A stretch of 64,000 bases of DNA, taken from contig NZ_OX458932.1 of NCBI RefSeq assembly GCF_949774925.1, forward strand, positions 2,232,001 through 2,296,000, given 5' to 3'. The translations under genes were made by a program, and so were the position numbers. This document shows positions 40,008 through 50,600 of this stretch, piece after piece; positions within the stretch are counted from its first letter, which is position 1; every line of letters begins with the position of its first letter. The DNA comes from Candidatus Methylacidiphilum fumarolicum (lineage in GTDB: Bacteria > Verrucomicrobiota > Verrucomicrobiia > Methylacidiphilales > Methylacidiphilaceae). The notes beneath the pieces are model-generated. The model did not search any database. It was not told where the DNA came from and saw only the letters and a program-made list of their open reading frames with translations.

Positions 40008-40907
40008 CTACAGTTTTTTTAACAAATGGGCTAACTCTTGCCCTAACTTTTTAGCTTCTTGAATTTGACCAACAACTTTTCCCTCTTTTGGTCGCAGACT
40101 GCCTTCTGGCCACCATATCCCATAGAGGACTAACTTAGATCCTTCTACTTTTGCCATAGCCCCCACAGCCGCTCTGCACCCCCCTCCAAGTTCATAAAGA
40201 AAAGATCTTTCAGCACATACTTCACAAGCCGAAGGAAAATCATTGAGGAATTGGACAAGATCCTTAGTCCTTTTATCTCCCTGCCGTGTTTCCAAAGCTA
40301 AGGCTCCCTGACCCGGAGCAGCCAGCATCCAATCCATTCCGAGAGGTGTGCAAAAAAAAGAGGATAAATCTATCCCAAGCCTTTTTATTCCTGCTATCGC
40401 CAAAATGGTTCCCATCCATTCTTTATTTTCTCTAAGCCTTTTTAACCGTGTCTCAACATTGCCTCGAATAGGAACTACTCGTAGATCTGGCCTCTTTCTT
40501 AACAGTTGATTAGCTCTCCTGGGACTACCTACTGCCACAATAGCCCCAGGCTCAAGGCCATCAGGATGCGGATAATGAAGGCTTACCCAGCAATCCCTTG
40601 GATCCTCCCTTGGTGGTATGGCTGCAATCTCCAATCCTTGAGGCATTTCCACAGGCAAATCTTTGAGGCTATGAACAGCTAGATCAATTTCAGCTTCGAG
40701 TAATTTTTTTTCTATTTCCTTTGTAAAAATTCCTCTTTGCTGGATTGCTTCTAAATGCTCATAGTCACACAATTGATCACCAGTGGTCTTTATTATTTTC
40801 GTCTTTATCTCTAGATCCGTGTATTCCTGCTTCAGACGGTCAATAATACTCTGAGTTTGAATTAAAGCTAGCGGGCTACCCCGTGTTCCAATAACAAGTA
40901 AGTTCAC
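40008..40907 (-). CDS. hemC: Hydroxymethylbilane synthase (porphobilinogen deaminase)
   Basis: HemC links four porphobilinogens into hydroxymethylbilane. The 299 residues have the typical start IGTRGSPLALIQT and TKIIKTTGDQ. The active-site region has AVHSLKDLP, and the cofactor-attachment Cys lies in GGGCRAAVG. The start is GTG at 40907, which overlaps the hemA TGA by four bases (GTGA), so translation is coupled. It is the fourth gene of the putative yqeY-(ccsA/hemX)-hemA-hemC-hemD operon. Confidence 0.96.
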   Translation of the reverse strand: MNLLVIGTRGSPLALIQTQSIIDRLKQEYTDLEIKTKIIKTTGDQLCDYEHLEAIQQRGIFTKEIEKKLLEAEIDLAVHSLKDLPVEMPQGLEIAAIPPREDPRDCWVSLHYPHPDGLEPGAIVAVGSPRRANQLLRKRPDLRVVPIRGNVETRLKRLRENKEWMGTILAIAGIKRLGIDLSSFFCTPLGMDWMLAAPGQGALALETRQGDKRTKDLVQFLNDFPSACEVCAERSFLYELGGGCRAAVGAMAKVEGSKLVLYGIWWPEGSLRPKEGKVVGQIQEAKKLGQELAHLLKKL

Positions 40908-41968
40908 GCGATCCTAAAATTCCTAATAAAACCTGATTCTGTAGCATTTAATGATCCTATCATCCATTGATAATATCTTTCGATATGCGGCGCTATAAGA
41001 TTTTTGCATTTATCTACCTCGGCCAGACGATCTTTTAGATTCTGGTCGGCAATCGACTGCAAATCATCAATGTTATAACAATAGACTCCATCCAATTCTT
41101 GAACTGCCGGATCAATATCCCTAGGAACGGCAAGATCTATGAGGAAAAGCGGCCTGCCCCCACGCATCCCCATAAGGGGGGCTAGTTTCTCTCTAGTGAT
41201 TACATAATGGGGAGCGGCCGTAGAGCTAATAAGTATATCCACTCTGGAAATTCGATTTGGAAATTCAGACCAAGGAATGGCTTCAGCTTTTATCTCTTGG
41301 CTTATAGAGAGGGCCTTTTCAAAAGTGCGATTGGCTACAAGAATAATATTTCCCCCTTTCTTTTGAAGAGCTTTGGCAGTAGCCTCACTGACGACTCCGG
41401 CTCCAACAATCATTATAGAACAACCAGAGAGCCTCCCAAAGAGTTTTTCAGCCAAATCAACAGCCACAGCACTCACCGAAATGCTCCCCCGTGTGATCCA
41501 TGTCGCAGATCGTGCTGCTTTAGCTGCGGCAAAGCCAGACTGGAATAGCTTGTTTAAATACTTACCAGCCATACCCTGCGCCTTTGCAATCAGATAAGCT
41601 TCCTTTAGTTGGCCTAAAATTTCGGTCTCCCCCACAACCATGGATTTTAAACCACTGGCAAGTTCAAAAAGATGTTCGATGCAATTTTTGCCCTTGTAAA
41701 AATGAGAATATAATTCAAAGGGGAATTGCTTTTTATGGTATATTTTCAGAAATTCACTCCAACTTTTTGAAGCCTGATCAGGATCTTTACTGACTGCAAA
41801 AAATTCCACTCGATTGCAGGTAGAAAGTAACACCGCTTCTTCTAGTTGCATCATTTCTTTCATCATGGAGAGCGCCTGAGGATATTCCTCGCTGCGGAAT
41901 GCTACCTGTTCACGTAATTCAATGGAGGAAGTATCAAAAGAAAGCCCGCCCCCGAAGAGAATTTTCAT
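40904..41968 (-). CDS. hemA: Glutamyl-tRNA reductase
   Basis: HemA reduces Glu-tRNA to glutamate-1-semialdehyde, the first committed step of C5 tetrapyrrole synthesis. It links to gltX, which supplies Glu-tRNA. Catalytic Cys51 is in LLSTCNRVEFF. LKSMVVGETEILGQLKEAY and the NADPH domain (MIVGAGVVSEATAKAL, VANRTFEKA) are intact. At 354 residues it is shorter than the usual ~420: it ends soon after LIAPHIERYYQWM, so most of the C-terminal dimerisation domain is missing. The end is natural, with the stop overlapping hemC, so this looks like a lineage-specific short form and not a frameshift. Confidence 0.93.
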   Translation of the reverse strand: MKILFGGGLSFDTSSIELREQVAFRSEEYPQALSMMKEMMQLEEAVLLSTCNRVEFFAVSKDPDQASKSWSEFLKIYHKKQFPFELYSHFYKGKNCIEHLFELASGLKSMVVGETEILGQLKEAYLIAKAQGMAGKYLNKLFQSGFAAAKAARSATWITRGSISVSAVAVDLAEKLFGRLSGCSIMIVGAGVVSEATAKALQKKGGNIILVANRTFEKALSISQEIKAEAIPWSEFPNRISRVDILISSTAAPHYVITREKLAPLMGMRGGRPLFLIDLAVPRDIDPAVQELDGVYCYNIDDLQSIADQNLKDRLAEVDKCKNLIAPHIERYYQWMIGSLNATESGFIRNFRIA

Positions 41969-41973
41969 GGTAT

Positions 41974-42783
41974 TTAAAATCTATGAAATTGACTAAAATA
42001 ATTTATTCCCCAAAATGTTAAAAAAATAAATAAAAAGCCGCCAATCGATAGGATAGATAATCGCTTCATTCCTGGATGAAAAAGAAAAGAGCAGAAAACT
42101 AGATAAAGATAAAATAACCAGATTCCAATCGACCAGCTAATTTTTACCCAATCCCAAGAACTTTTTGGAGATATCAAAATGCCTCCTATAAGGCCAGCTG
42201 TCAGCAAAACAAGCCCCATCAATAAAATTCTTTTTTGAATATAAAAAAGATCCCCTATAGGCGGGAACCAAAAAAATAAAGATGAAAGTTTATGGGTTTT
42301 GAGTTCTTTATCTTCCATCAGATAAATGACTGCGGCAAGGGCTGCGATTCCAAAAATCGCATAAGCTAATATCGAAAAAGCCGCGTGCACTTCCAGCATC
42401 CACCCTAATTTGGGCATCAGCTTGGGGGTATCGGGTCGACCACTCAAGCCAATCAGATTAATCAAGAAGGCAGTCGGAGCTGTAAAAAAACCTAGAATGG
42501 AGATTCTATAAGTTGAGCCGATGATAAAATAGATAAGTAGTAAAGCCCAAGAAAGGAATGCAAGAGTTTCCAGAAAATTGGTGATAGGACAATGATTGAT
42601 AGAAATGCCTCTCAAATATAAGAAAAGGGTTTCTAAAAAGAAAGCGATAAAAAGAAGAATAAAACTTAACTTGTCTCCTCCCGTCCGCTTTTTAGCTCCT
42701 AATATGAAAAAACCATAAAGAGAAACACAAAACTCAAGAACAGTAGCAAGAATCAACCAGATTCTTTCCTGGCTAATATTCAT
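41974..42783 (-). CDS. CcsA/HemX-type cytochrome c assembly membrane protein
   Basis: The 269-residue protein has about eight membrane helices. It contains the short tryptophan-rich SWDWVKISW segment and conserved His (WMLEVHAAFSILAYA) found in CcmC/CcsA/HemX haem-handling proteins. Directly before hemA (5 nt gap) this is the HemX position; in Bacillus HemX lowers the amount of HemA. A role in cytochrome c maturation is the alternative. The ATG at 42783 starts the first helix. It probably belongs to the haem operon that begins at yqeY, 62 nt upstream. Confidence 0.82.
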   Translation of the reverse strand: MNISQERIWLILATVLEFCVSLYGFFILGAKKRTGGDKLSFILLFIAFFLETLFLYLRGISINHCPITNFLETLAFLSWALLLIYFIIGSTYRISILGFFTAPTAFLINLIGLSGRPDTPKLMPKLGWMLEVHAAFSILAYAIFGIAALAAVIYLMEDKELKTHKLSSLFFWFPPIGDLFYIQKRILLMGLVLLTAGLIGGILISPKSSWDWVKISWSIGIWLFYLYLVFCSFLFHPGMKRLSILSIGGFLFIFLTFWGINYFSQFHRF

Positions 42784-42845
42784 GGCGATCCACAGAACAG
42801 TTTTTTCGAAATAGGTTCTTCCATTCTTTTTTTCTGCGAAGTGTC

Positions 42846-43292
42846 TTAACCCAGATATTTTTTCACCAGTTCTTGAAGTTTCTTTCCATCCGCTCTACCA
42901 CCAGCTCTAGCTATTACTGTTTTCATAACCACGCCCATCTCTTTTCTGTCTTTGGCCTGCGTTTCTTCAATGACTTTCTTCACGAGGGCTTCCATTTCTT
43001 CTTCGGACATCGCTTCAGGCAAAAACTCTTTTAAAATAGCTATCTCCAACTTTTCTTTTTCCGCTAGTTCAGTTCTGTTGGCTTTTGTGTATTCAAGAAT
43101 CGACTCTTCCCTTTTTTTTATCTCCTTAGAGATGACTCCGATGATTTCTTGATCCGTCAGTTCTTTTTGGGACTTTTGGATAGCAGCATAATTAATCGCC
43201 GACTTTAGTAGCCTTAAGGTGGAGATTTTCTCCAATTCCTTTTTCTTCATTGCTTCTTTTAGTTGCTGATCAATTTGTAATTGCAATGACAT
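42846..43292 (-). CDS. yqeY: GatB/YqeY domain protein
   Basis: The 148 residues match YqeY: an N-terminal helical part (QLKEAMKKKELEKISTLRLL) and the C-terminal helical tail shared with GatB (KEFLPEAMSEEEMEALVKKV, then GVVMKTVIARAGGRADGKKL). YqeY is thought to act with tRNA-dependent amidation or tRNA binding, but its role is not settled. GGGAAGAG lies before the ATG at 43292, a good ribosome-binding site. It is divergent from the LptF/G permease (97 nt) and may be the first gene of the haem operon. Confidence 0.92.
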   Translation of the reverse strand: MSLQLQIDQQLKEAMKKKELEKISTLRLLKSAINYAAIQKSQKELTDQEIIGVISKEIKKREESILEYTKANRTELAEKEKLEIAILKEFLPEAMSEEEMEALVKKVIEETQAKDRKEMGVVMKTVIARAGGRADGKKLQELVKKYLG

Positions 43293-43389
43293 ACTCTTCC
43301 CTCTCTTTTCTTTTAGGTTGCATTTGTCTGGTACTTATCGATAATTTGTATCAATTCATTTCTATTGTTTTATTTTATTCTCATCTTTC

Positions 43390-44508
43390 ATGAGAACAAT
43401 TTATAAATTTCTTTTTCTAGAACTTTTTAAAAATTCTCTTATAACTACTACCATTTTGACCTTTTTTCTAGTCATTGCCAATGCTTTCCGAGATTTATCA
43501 GATCTTCTTGTAAATAACGATGTGCCTTTGTGGATTTCCCTGAAACTCCTTTTATCACTAATTCCCTTCGTGCTGACATTTACTTTACCATGGGGACTTC
43601 TCATTGCTGTCATTCTGCTATTTGGAAAAATGTCTCAAGACAGAGAACTGGTTGCATTAAAAAGTGCTGGGATTAGCATTGGCGCGATCATGGCTCCCAT
43701 TATTTGGTTTGCGCTCCTTTATAGCATTTTTAGTTTTGCCATCAACGCCTATATTGGACCTAAAAGCCGGCATGCCTTTAAAGAAATCTTCTCTGATGTC
43801 ATGCTCCACAACCCTCTATCTTTTTTCAAAAGCAGCAAAACAATAGACCAGTTTGATGGTTTTCGTTTATATGCTAATAACCGTATAGGAGCTAGGCTTC
43901 AAGATGTCTACATATGGGAAACTGATGCCGAGCTTCGCCCCTTACGCTCTATTCGAGCCTCAGAGGCTGATATTGAACCCGATCTAGCTCACCAAAGAAT
44001 TCTTCTGACTCTCTGGAATGCACGGCAAGAAGAAAGAAACATTGCAGACCCTCAAAATGTAAAATTGGTCATGCCTGGTTCACGAGCCACCCAACTGCCT
44101 TATGAAATATCCCTTGCCACCTTATTCGACCGGTTAGCAGTTAGAAAAAGCATCGGTCTTTCCACTCTGGATGAGATAGGTCGACAAATTGTAGCCGCTG
44201 ATTTATTCGGTTTTACTTCTAATCCAACCCCTGTATTGACCGAATTTCAGAAAAGATTGGCCTTTTCTCTTTCTTGTTTTACCTTTGTTCTTGTAGGTGC
44301 CCCACTAGCTATTCAAGTCCAAAGAAAAGAAACTTCCATTGGGGTAGCTTTAAGCTTATTCATCGTACTTTCTTATTATGTCATTGTTCTTCTTGCTGAT
44401 GCTTTAAAAGCAAAAACAAATTTTTTCCCAGAGCTTATTATTTGGCTTCCCAATATCATTTTTCAAACCCTAGGATTCTGGTTGATATGGAGAGTGAATC
44501 GGAAGTGA
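43390..44508 (+). CDS. LptF/LptG family permease (lipopolysaccharide export)
   Basis: The 372 residues have the YjgP/YjgQ layout: three N-terminal helices, a large periplasmic beta-jellyroll (about 130-270), and three C-terminal helices. The segment LPWGLLIAVILLFGKMSQDRELVALKSAG between helices 2 and 3 is the family's hallmark. LptF and LptG form the membrane part of the LptB2FG transporter that extracts LPS. A second permease gene is usually adjacent; here it is not, so the partner must be elsewhere. I cannot tell F from G. The presence of this gene supports an LPS-containing outer membrane. Confidence 0.88.
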   Translation: MRTIYKFLFLELFKNSLITTTILTFFLVIANAFRDLSDLLVNNDVPLWISLKLLLSLIPFVLTFTLPWGLLIAVILLFGKMSQDRELVALKSAGISIGAIMAPIIWFALLYSIFSFAINAYIGPKSRHAFKEIFSDVMLHNPLSFFKSSKTIDQFDGFRLYANNRIGARLQDVYIWETDAELRPLRSIRASEADIEPDLAHQRILLTLWNARQEERNIADPQNVKLVMPGSRATQLPYEISLATLFDRLAVRKSIGLSTLDEIGRQIVAADLFGFTSNPTPVLTEFQKRLAFSLSCFTFVLVGAPLAIQVQRKETSIGVALSLFIVLSYYVIVLLADALKAKTNFFPELIIWLPNIIFQTLGFWLIWRVNRK

Positions 44509-44536
44509 TTATTTTGCTTCCCTATTCCTAGGAAAT

Positions 44537-44722
44537 CTAAGGGAGCTCGCCAGGAGGCATTGTTGGGCCAGGGAATCCAGGGAGAGCTGGGGGAGAAGGG
44601 GCACTCGGCTCAGGAGCTTCATCAGGAGCTTTTGGCTCATTTTCTTGGAGCGGAGGTAACCAAAATAAAAACATATTCATATTATTCTTATAAAGCTTTA
44701 TGTAGAACAGAACGCTTTTCAA
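44537..44722 (-). CDS. Possible small proline-rich protein
   Basis: A frame of up to 61 residues follows the M24 peptidase on the minus strand. From the ATG at 44680 it would be 47 residues: MNMFLFWLPPLQENEPKAPD and then a Pro/Glu/Ala-rich tail ending PGELP. Low complexity and the lack of a ribosome-binding site make it doubtful. The biased composition could also arise from GC-skewed noncoding DNA. Confidence 0.25.
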   Translation of the reverse strand: MKSVLFYIKLYKNNMNMFLFWLPPLQENEPKAPDEAPEPSAPSPPALPGFPGPTMPPGELP

Positions 44723-45822
44723 TCAATTTCTAATTTTTCTTCGATTTTGGTTAAATTTTCTACTCCCTCTTTCTTGATGACAACCATATCCTCTAATCTC
44801 ACCCCTCCAATTTCTGGATAATATAGCCCCGGTTCAACCGTGATCACCTGATTGGTTTTAAAAACTGCTTTCCTAAACCTGGGTGGTTCATGGATTTCTA
44901 GCCCTACCCCATGGCCTAACCCATGAAAAAAACCAACCCATCGACCACTTCGGATTTCAGTAGGGTAGCCTTTTTTATCAAACCTCTGTCGGATTTCCTT
45001 TTCGATTTTTTTGCCATCGGCTCCTTCCCGTAACACACTTAAAACCCACTGCTTAGCTTCCTGAACCGTTAAGTAAAGTTCACGAAGGGCTTGAGAAGGA
45101 GTGCCTTTGACCACCGTTCGACTCAGATCGCCAAAATAACCTGTAGTTTTATCTCTTGGGAAAATATCAATGACAATCGACTGATGAGCCATGAGTTTTC
45201 CTTTCCCAATCTCATGAGGATCGCAAGCTTCCTTTCCACAGGCCACAATAGTGTTGCTGGCCAAAGCCCCCTCTCTCATCATTGCAATTTCTATTTCGTC
45301 TCTCAGTGTCTTAGAGTCTAAAACTTTCTTTTGCCACCGAAGCGATCCATCCTTGCTAATTTCGCTTTCCTTGAGGATTTCGATGGCTTTTTTCATCCCC
45401 TTCTCTGCAACACGAAGAATTCTGATAATCGCTTCTATTTCTTGTTGGGTCTTCACGGAACGTTCGGGGAAAAATTCGCCTTGTTTAGGGATAATTTTTA
45501 ACCCTTTTTTTCTGAGCACTTCCGCTAATCCTAGAGGAAAGTTAGAAGGAACGGTGAGCTGTCGAAGCCGAAGTTTTCGACAAATTTCTTGGATTAGAAG
45601 TGAAGGAGAGAGTTTTTCTTCCTTAATACCGCTAGCTTCTTCATAGGAAAGCACCACATCGGCCTTAGCCTCTCGTTTTGCTCGATCAATCTCAAGTTTA
45701 CTAAAGAAAGCATAGCTTTTTGTTTCCGTTTCAATCCAAAGGAAAGGATCAGGAACCCGGATGTGGGTCGCATAAAGCATATTCGGATCGTTCTCGCTAG
45801 CAGCATACATCATTCTAGTCAT
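44719..45822 (-). CDS. M24-family metallopeptidase (Xaa-Pro aminopeptidase type)
   Basis: The 367 residues have the pita-bread fold of aminopeptidase P/prolidase. Metal ligands are recognisable: Asp in IVIDIFPRDK and FGDLSRTV, His in HGLGHGVGLEIHE, Glu in VEPGLYYPE and the last Glu in GVRLEDMVVI. The N-terminal creatinase-like domain occupies about 1-130. It should remove an N-terminal residue before proline or split X-Pro dipeptides. AGGAG precedes the ATG at 45822. It lies 18 nt after the efflux lipoprotein gene and is probably cotranscribed with it. PepP versus PepQ cannot be decided. Confidence 0.88.
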   Translation of the reverse strand: MTRMMYAASENDPNMLYATHIRVPDPFLWIETETKSYAFFSKLEIDRAKREAKADVVLSYEEASGIKEEKLSPSLLIQEICRKLRLRQLTVPSNFPLGLAEVLRKKGLKIIPKQGEFFPERSVKTQQEIEAIIRILRVAEKGMKKAIEILKESEISKDGSLRWQKKVLDSKTLRDEIEIAMMREGALASNTIVACGKEACDPHEIGKGKLMAHQSIVIDIFPRDKTTGYFGDLSRTVVKGTPSQALRELYLTVQEAKQWVLSVLREGADGKKIEKEIRQRFDKKGYPTEIRSGRWVGFFHGLGHGVGLEIHEPPRFRKAVFKTNQVITVEPGLYYPEIGGVRLEDMVVIKKEGVENLTKIEEKLEID

Positions 45823-45840
45823 AGAAAACTCCTATCCGCT

Positions 45841-47499
45841 TTAGGATCTCGAGGAAGGCTTCACTTTGGGATTTGCCCCCACTGGCCGCATGCTGTAATC
45901 TTCCCATCCGCCTCCCAATGCTCTAATCAAAGCCACTGTTGCAATAAATCTTTCTCCTAGGATTTGGAGATTAAGCAGTTGCGCATTTAGCCATACCTGT
46001 TCGGTCGTATCCACTTCAATATAATTCACTAATCCCTCTTTAAATCGAACCAAGGACACGTCAAACTGATCTTTTGCAAAAGCGACTGTTCGCTGTTGTG
46101 CCTCTTGCTGCGCTTCAAGAATCTTCAAAGCCGCAAGAGCATTTTCAACATCCTGAAAGGCTACAAGTACCCCCTGTCTGTAATTGGCGACAGCCGCTTG
46201 ATATGCTGCTTTGGCTTGTTGGAGGCCAGCCACCAATTGACCTCCTTCAAAAATAGGAAGACTGACAAACGGGCCGAGAGTCCAAAACCTGCTTGAGCCA
46301 TTAAAAAGCATTTCTACAGTAGAACTCAGTAACCCTACCGAAGCTAAAAGATTTACAGAAGGAAAGAAAGCACCAAGAGCCACACCAATGTCGGCGTTAG
46401 CCGCAGCCATTTGTCTTTCGGCTTGAGCGACATCAGGTCTTCTCTGTAAAAGATCAGAAGGAAGATATTCGGGTAATACGGGGGGGGATCCAGAAATTGG
46501 ATTGGATGCAATCTTTACAGAAGAAGCAGGTTTCCCCAAAAGCACTGCGATGGCGTTTTCAATTTGGGCCCTGGTGTTTTCCAATCCAATGTATTGAGAC
46601 TGAAGGTTAGCCAAATCGGTTTTAGCCCTTGCCAAATCAAGCTCATTGGCTAGCCCCCCATCATATCGGCTTTGCACCAAATAAAGATTATCCCTAAAAA
46701 CGTCTATCATATAGCGGTAAACAGCCAATTGAGCATCTATATAACGAATGGAAAAATAGTCAGTGGCAAGTTCTGCATGCAATGTAAGAAGCAGGGATTC
46801 ATAGGCCGCTTGCGTAGCTTGAGCAGAGGCTTTTGCTGCTTCCAGCTCGCGCCGATACCTTCCCCAGACATCAGCCTCGTACGATGCCGCTAGAGGCAAA
46901 GCCCATTCATTCCAATAAATAGGTAATCCAACCTGAAATTGAGTAAAACCTATCTGCTGAGTACCAGCCGGATTAAAAACAGGTGAAACCACTGGATGCT
47001 GCAGAAAGAAAAAGGGTTGGTTTTGAGAAAATCGTAAGCGAGAATAAAAAGGATAAAAGCCGATGTGAGGGAAAAAATTGGAAAGTGACTGAGTTACAAG
47101 AGACCTAGCCTCCACCACTTGAGCATAAATACCCTTGAGCTGTTGGTTGCCAACAAGCAGCTGTGCTTCCAGTTGATCCAAAAGAGGGTCTTTGAAAATT
47201 TTCCACCACTCCCCTTTAGCAATCGCATCTTGGGGAAGCGCTTTTTTCCAACGGATCCCTTCCAACCTTTTACCAGAAGCAGTCTGTTGCTCTATGATCG
47301 AGACATTGTCTTGTCCTGTCGAAGGTTTGTCAGCATTAGGGCTGTTCCCCCACTTAAAAGCCAAAGGTGTTTCAACTGCTGGTCTATGGTAGTCTGGACC
47401 AACCGCACAGCTAGAAAGAGCCAGAGCTAGGGGGACAAATAATAGCCTTCTAAGAAAGGGTTCTTCCCAACAGTTCTTTGGAAAAGAAGCTTCTTTCAT
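45841..47499 (-). CDS. Outer-membrane efflux lipoprotein (NodT/TolC family)
   Basis: The 552 residues form a TolC-like channel subunit of a tripartite efflux pump. A lipobox (LALSSC) puts the acylated Cys at residue 31, followed by AVGPDYHRP, typical of the NodT group. Two OEP repeats follow, with coiled-coil segments rich in Ala and Gln (for example KASAQATQAAYESLLLTLHA). The membrane-fusion and RND or ABC partners usually sit next to it, but none is here, so the pump must be completed from elsewhere. It is divergent from uvrA and followed by the M24 peptidase gene. Confidence 0.9.
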   Translation of the reverse strand: MKEASFPKNCWEEPFLRRLLFVPLALALSSCAVGPDYHRPAVETPLAFKWGNSPNADKPSTGQDNVSIIEQQTASGKRLEGIRWKKALPQDAIAKGEWWKIFKDPLLDQLEAQLLVGNQQLKGIYAQVVEARSLVTQSLSNFFPHIGFYPFYSRLRFSQNQPFFFLQHPVVSPVFNPAGTQQIGFTQFQVGLPIYWNEWALPLAASYEADVWGRYRRELEAAKASAQATQAAYESLLLTLHAELATDYFSIRYIDAQLAVYRYMIDVFRDNLYLVQSRYDGGLANELDLARAKTDLANLQSQYIGLENTRAQIENAIAVLLGKPASSVKIASNPISGSPPVLPEYLPSDLLQRRPDVAQAERQMAAANADIGVALGAFFPSVNLLASVGLLSSTVEMLFNGSSRFWTLGPFVSLPIFEGGQLVAGLQQAKAAYQAAVANYRQGVLVAFQDVENALAALKILEAQQEAQQRTVAFAKDQFDVSLVRFKEGLVNYIEVDTTEQVWLNAQLLNLQILGERFIATVALIRALGGGWEDYSMRPVGANPKVKPSSRS

Positions 47500-47651
47500 T
47501 ATATGCTTTTAGTGGGTTAATAGAATGAATGAAAGTTTTAAGTTTATTTTTCTTTTTTGATTCCTTTCCACTTGTAGCCTTTTATCATTTGTAAGGATTT
47601 CGTTTGAATAGCAAATAAAAAGCACAAGAAAAATAGTACATAACGGATGAT

Positions 47652-50600
47652 ATGAATGAGACCGAATCGATAAGGTTGCGAAAAATCCGTACTCATAATT
47701 TAAAAGCCATCGATCTGGATATCCCACATAAAGCTTTGACTGTCATTACTGGTCTTAGTGGCTCAGGCAAATCTTCGCTGGCATTTGATACACTATTTGC
47801 CGAAGGCCAAAGCCGTTACATCGAAACCTTTCCTCCCTATATAAGACAATTTCTTTTAAGAGCCGAAAAACCAAAAGCCGAAGCCATTGAAGGCATTTTA
47901 CCTGCTATCGCCATTGAACAAGACAAAACAAGTGCCAATACCAGGAGTACGGTCTCTACCATGACCGGCATTGCTGACTACTTAAAGCTTTTTTACACCA
48001 GACTTGCCTATCCTCTCTGTCCTCAGTGCCATCAAAAAATAAGAAAATCCTCCCCTAAGACACTTACAGAGTTTCTTTATAGCGCCTATCCCCAAAAAGA
48101 TTTTTTTATCTGTTTTCCCGTGCGCTTTTCTGCACACACTCCTTTCAAAGAAGCCTGCCAGTTGCTTCTATCCCAGGGATATTCAAAAATTTGGTTTGAA
48201 AACAAAATAATTCGGATCGATGAAGAAATTCTAGAGAGGACGGGCTTCAATTGCCAAGAACTTTTCGTGGTTCATAGCCTCCAACGAACCGAGCCGAATA
48301 AGAAAACAGAGCTGTTAGAAATCTTCGATGAGAGTTTTAAGTCTGGAAAGGGTCGACTAATGATTGTCCTCCTTCCTGAGAAGGAATGCCTTGTTTTTAG
48401 CGATAAGCTGATCTGTCCTATTGATAATATAGAATTTGAGGAACCTTTTCCTGCTCTCTTTTCCTTCAACAATCCTAAAGGGGCTTGCCCTACTTGTCAC
48501 GGTTTCGGCAGAATCATCGCAATCGACTATGATAAAGTAATTCCAGATAAAACCCTATCCATTGCCCAGGGAGCAATTCGACCATTTCAATCCCCAAATT
48601 TCGCCCATTGGCAGGTTTTCTTAGAGAGAATGCTTAAAAAAAGAAAAATTTCTCTTTCCAAAAAAATATCTGCCTACACAGCTGCCGAATGGGACTATCT
48701 TATTCATGGAGAGGCTTCCGAGGAGTCCCCAGAAATTCTAGTGGAAGAAGATTGCTGGTGCGGTATAAAAGGGTTTTTTTCTATTCTTGAGAAAAAAACC
48801 TATCAGACTCATATTCGGATTTTTCTTTCTCACTATCGTCTCTATTCCCAATGTCCAGAATGCAGTGGAAGCCGTTTTAATAAAAAAACTCTCTGCTACA
48901 AAATTGATTCTGGGAAAACAGCCCTTTCCATCGGAGAATTGCTCCAACTGCCCATAAACGAACTGATCCATACTGTTGAGGCGGTGGAGATACCAGCCTT
49001 TGATCAAGCAGCAATGAGGATCAAAGAAGAAATCTTCAGTCGGCTTTGCTATCTAAACGACATTGGACTGGGCTACCTAACTCTGGATAGGACGAGTCGG
49101 ACACTTTCTGGAGGAGAAACACGAAGAGCTAATTTAACAATCTGTTTAGGCAACAAACTCACCAATACTCTCTTTGTTCTTGACGAACCAACTATAGGGC
49201 TGCATCCTAAGGATTGTTCAAGGCTTATCCAACTGATTCAAAAGCTTAGAGATCAAGGCAACACCGTTGTGGTGGTAGAACATGAAGAGACGGTTATTAA
49301 GCATGCCGATTATATTGTAGAACTTGGGCCAGGCAGTGGAGCCGAAGGAGGCCAAGTCATCTATGCAGGAAACCTGCAAGGACTCTGCTCAAGCTCTTCT
49401 TCCTTAACTGGAGCCTATCTCAGTGGAAGAAAAACAATCCCTATTCCCCAAAAAAGGAGAGCGCCCCAATCCGGATTTTTAGAAATTCGCAAAGCTACTA
49501 TCCATAATTTACAAGAGCTAGATGTGGATATTCCCCTCGGCTTATTTGTCACCATCACAGGGGTAAGTGGCTGTGGTAAAAGCAGTCTTGTCCAGGAGAT
49601 CATCTCTTATAGCCTCCACAGAATACAAGAGATAAATCCTCCTCCAGGACCATTCCTCACAGACAGAGCCCTAATCAAAGGTTGGGAAAATATAGAAGAA
49701 GTTATTGAAATAGATCAATCCCCTATTTTCAAAACTCCAAGATCAAATATGGCTCTTTATTTAGGCATCTGGCCTTATGTCAAAGAACTTTTTGCTTCAA
49801 CTGAAGCTGCTCAAATTCAAGGCCTAGAAGAAAGCCATTTTTCGATCAATTCAGGCGAGGGACGCTGTCCAAGGTGTCTTGGGCTTGGCTACGAAAAAAT
49901 AGAGATGCAATTTCTTTCTGACGTTTTTATCCCTTGTTCTGTCTGTGAAGGCAAAAGATTTCAACCCTATATCCTTGCCATTCATTACCATGGGAAATCC
50001 CTCGATCAAATCTTGAGAATGACAGCAAAAGAAGCCTTAATGTTTTTTGATCCACAGGCTGCCGATAGTTCTCGACAAGCTATCCTTCATAAAAAAATAA
50101 GCTCTTTGCTTGCTCTTTTAGAAGAAGTCGGACTTGATTATTTGCAACTTGGTCATCCACTCAATCAACTTTCTGGTGGAGAATCTCAAAGATTAAAGAT
50201 TCTAGGAATCCTTTCCGAAAGATTGTTAAACAAGAAAACAAGAAGCCATACAAAGCAGAGACTTATTATTCTAGATGAACCAACAACGGGACTACATATT
50301 GATGATGTCAAACGCCTGATCAGCCTTTTACAAAAGCTTGTGGATGCAGCGAATACGTTGATTGTTGTTGAACATAACTTGGACCTCATTCTCTCAAGCG
50401 ACTGGGTGATCGACCTTGGACCTTTAGGAGGAAAGCATGGAGGGAGAATTATTGCCCAAGGTCCTCCTGAAACTATTGCTGCAGCAAAAGAAAGTTTTAC
50501 AGGGATCTTTTTGAAAGAAAAGCTTAAAGCAAGTCATTCTTTTCTTCCCATAGCCTCTTCCTTTGTTCCATCAAGATGTCAATCTCTTTTCATTCGCGGA

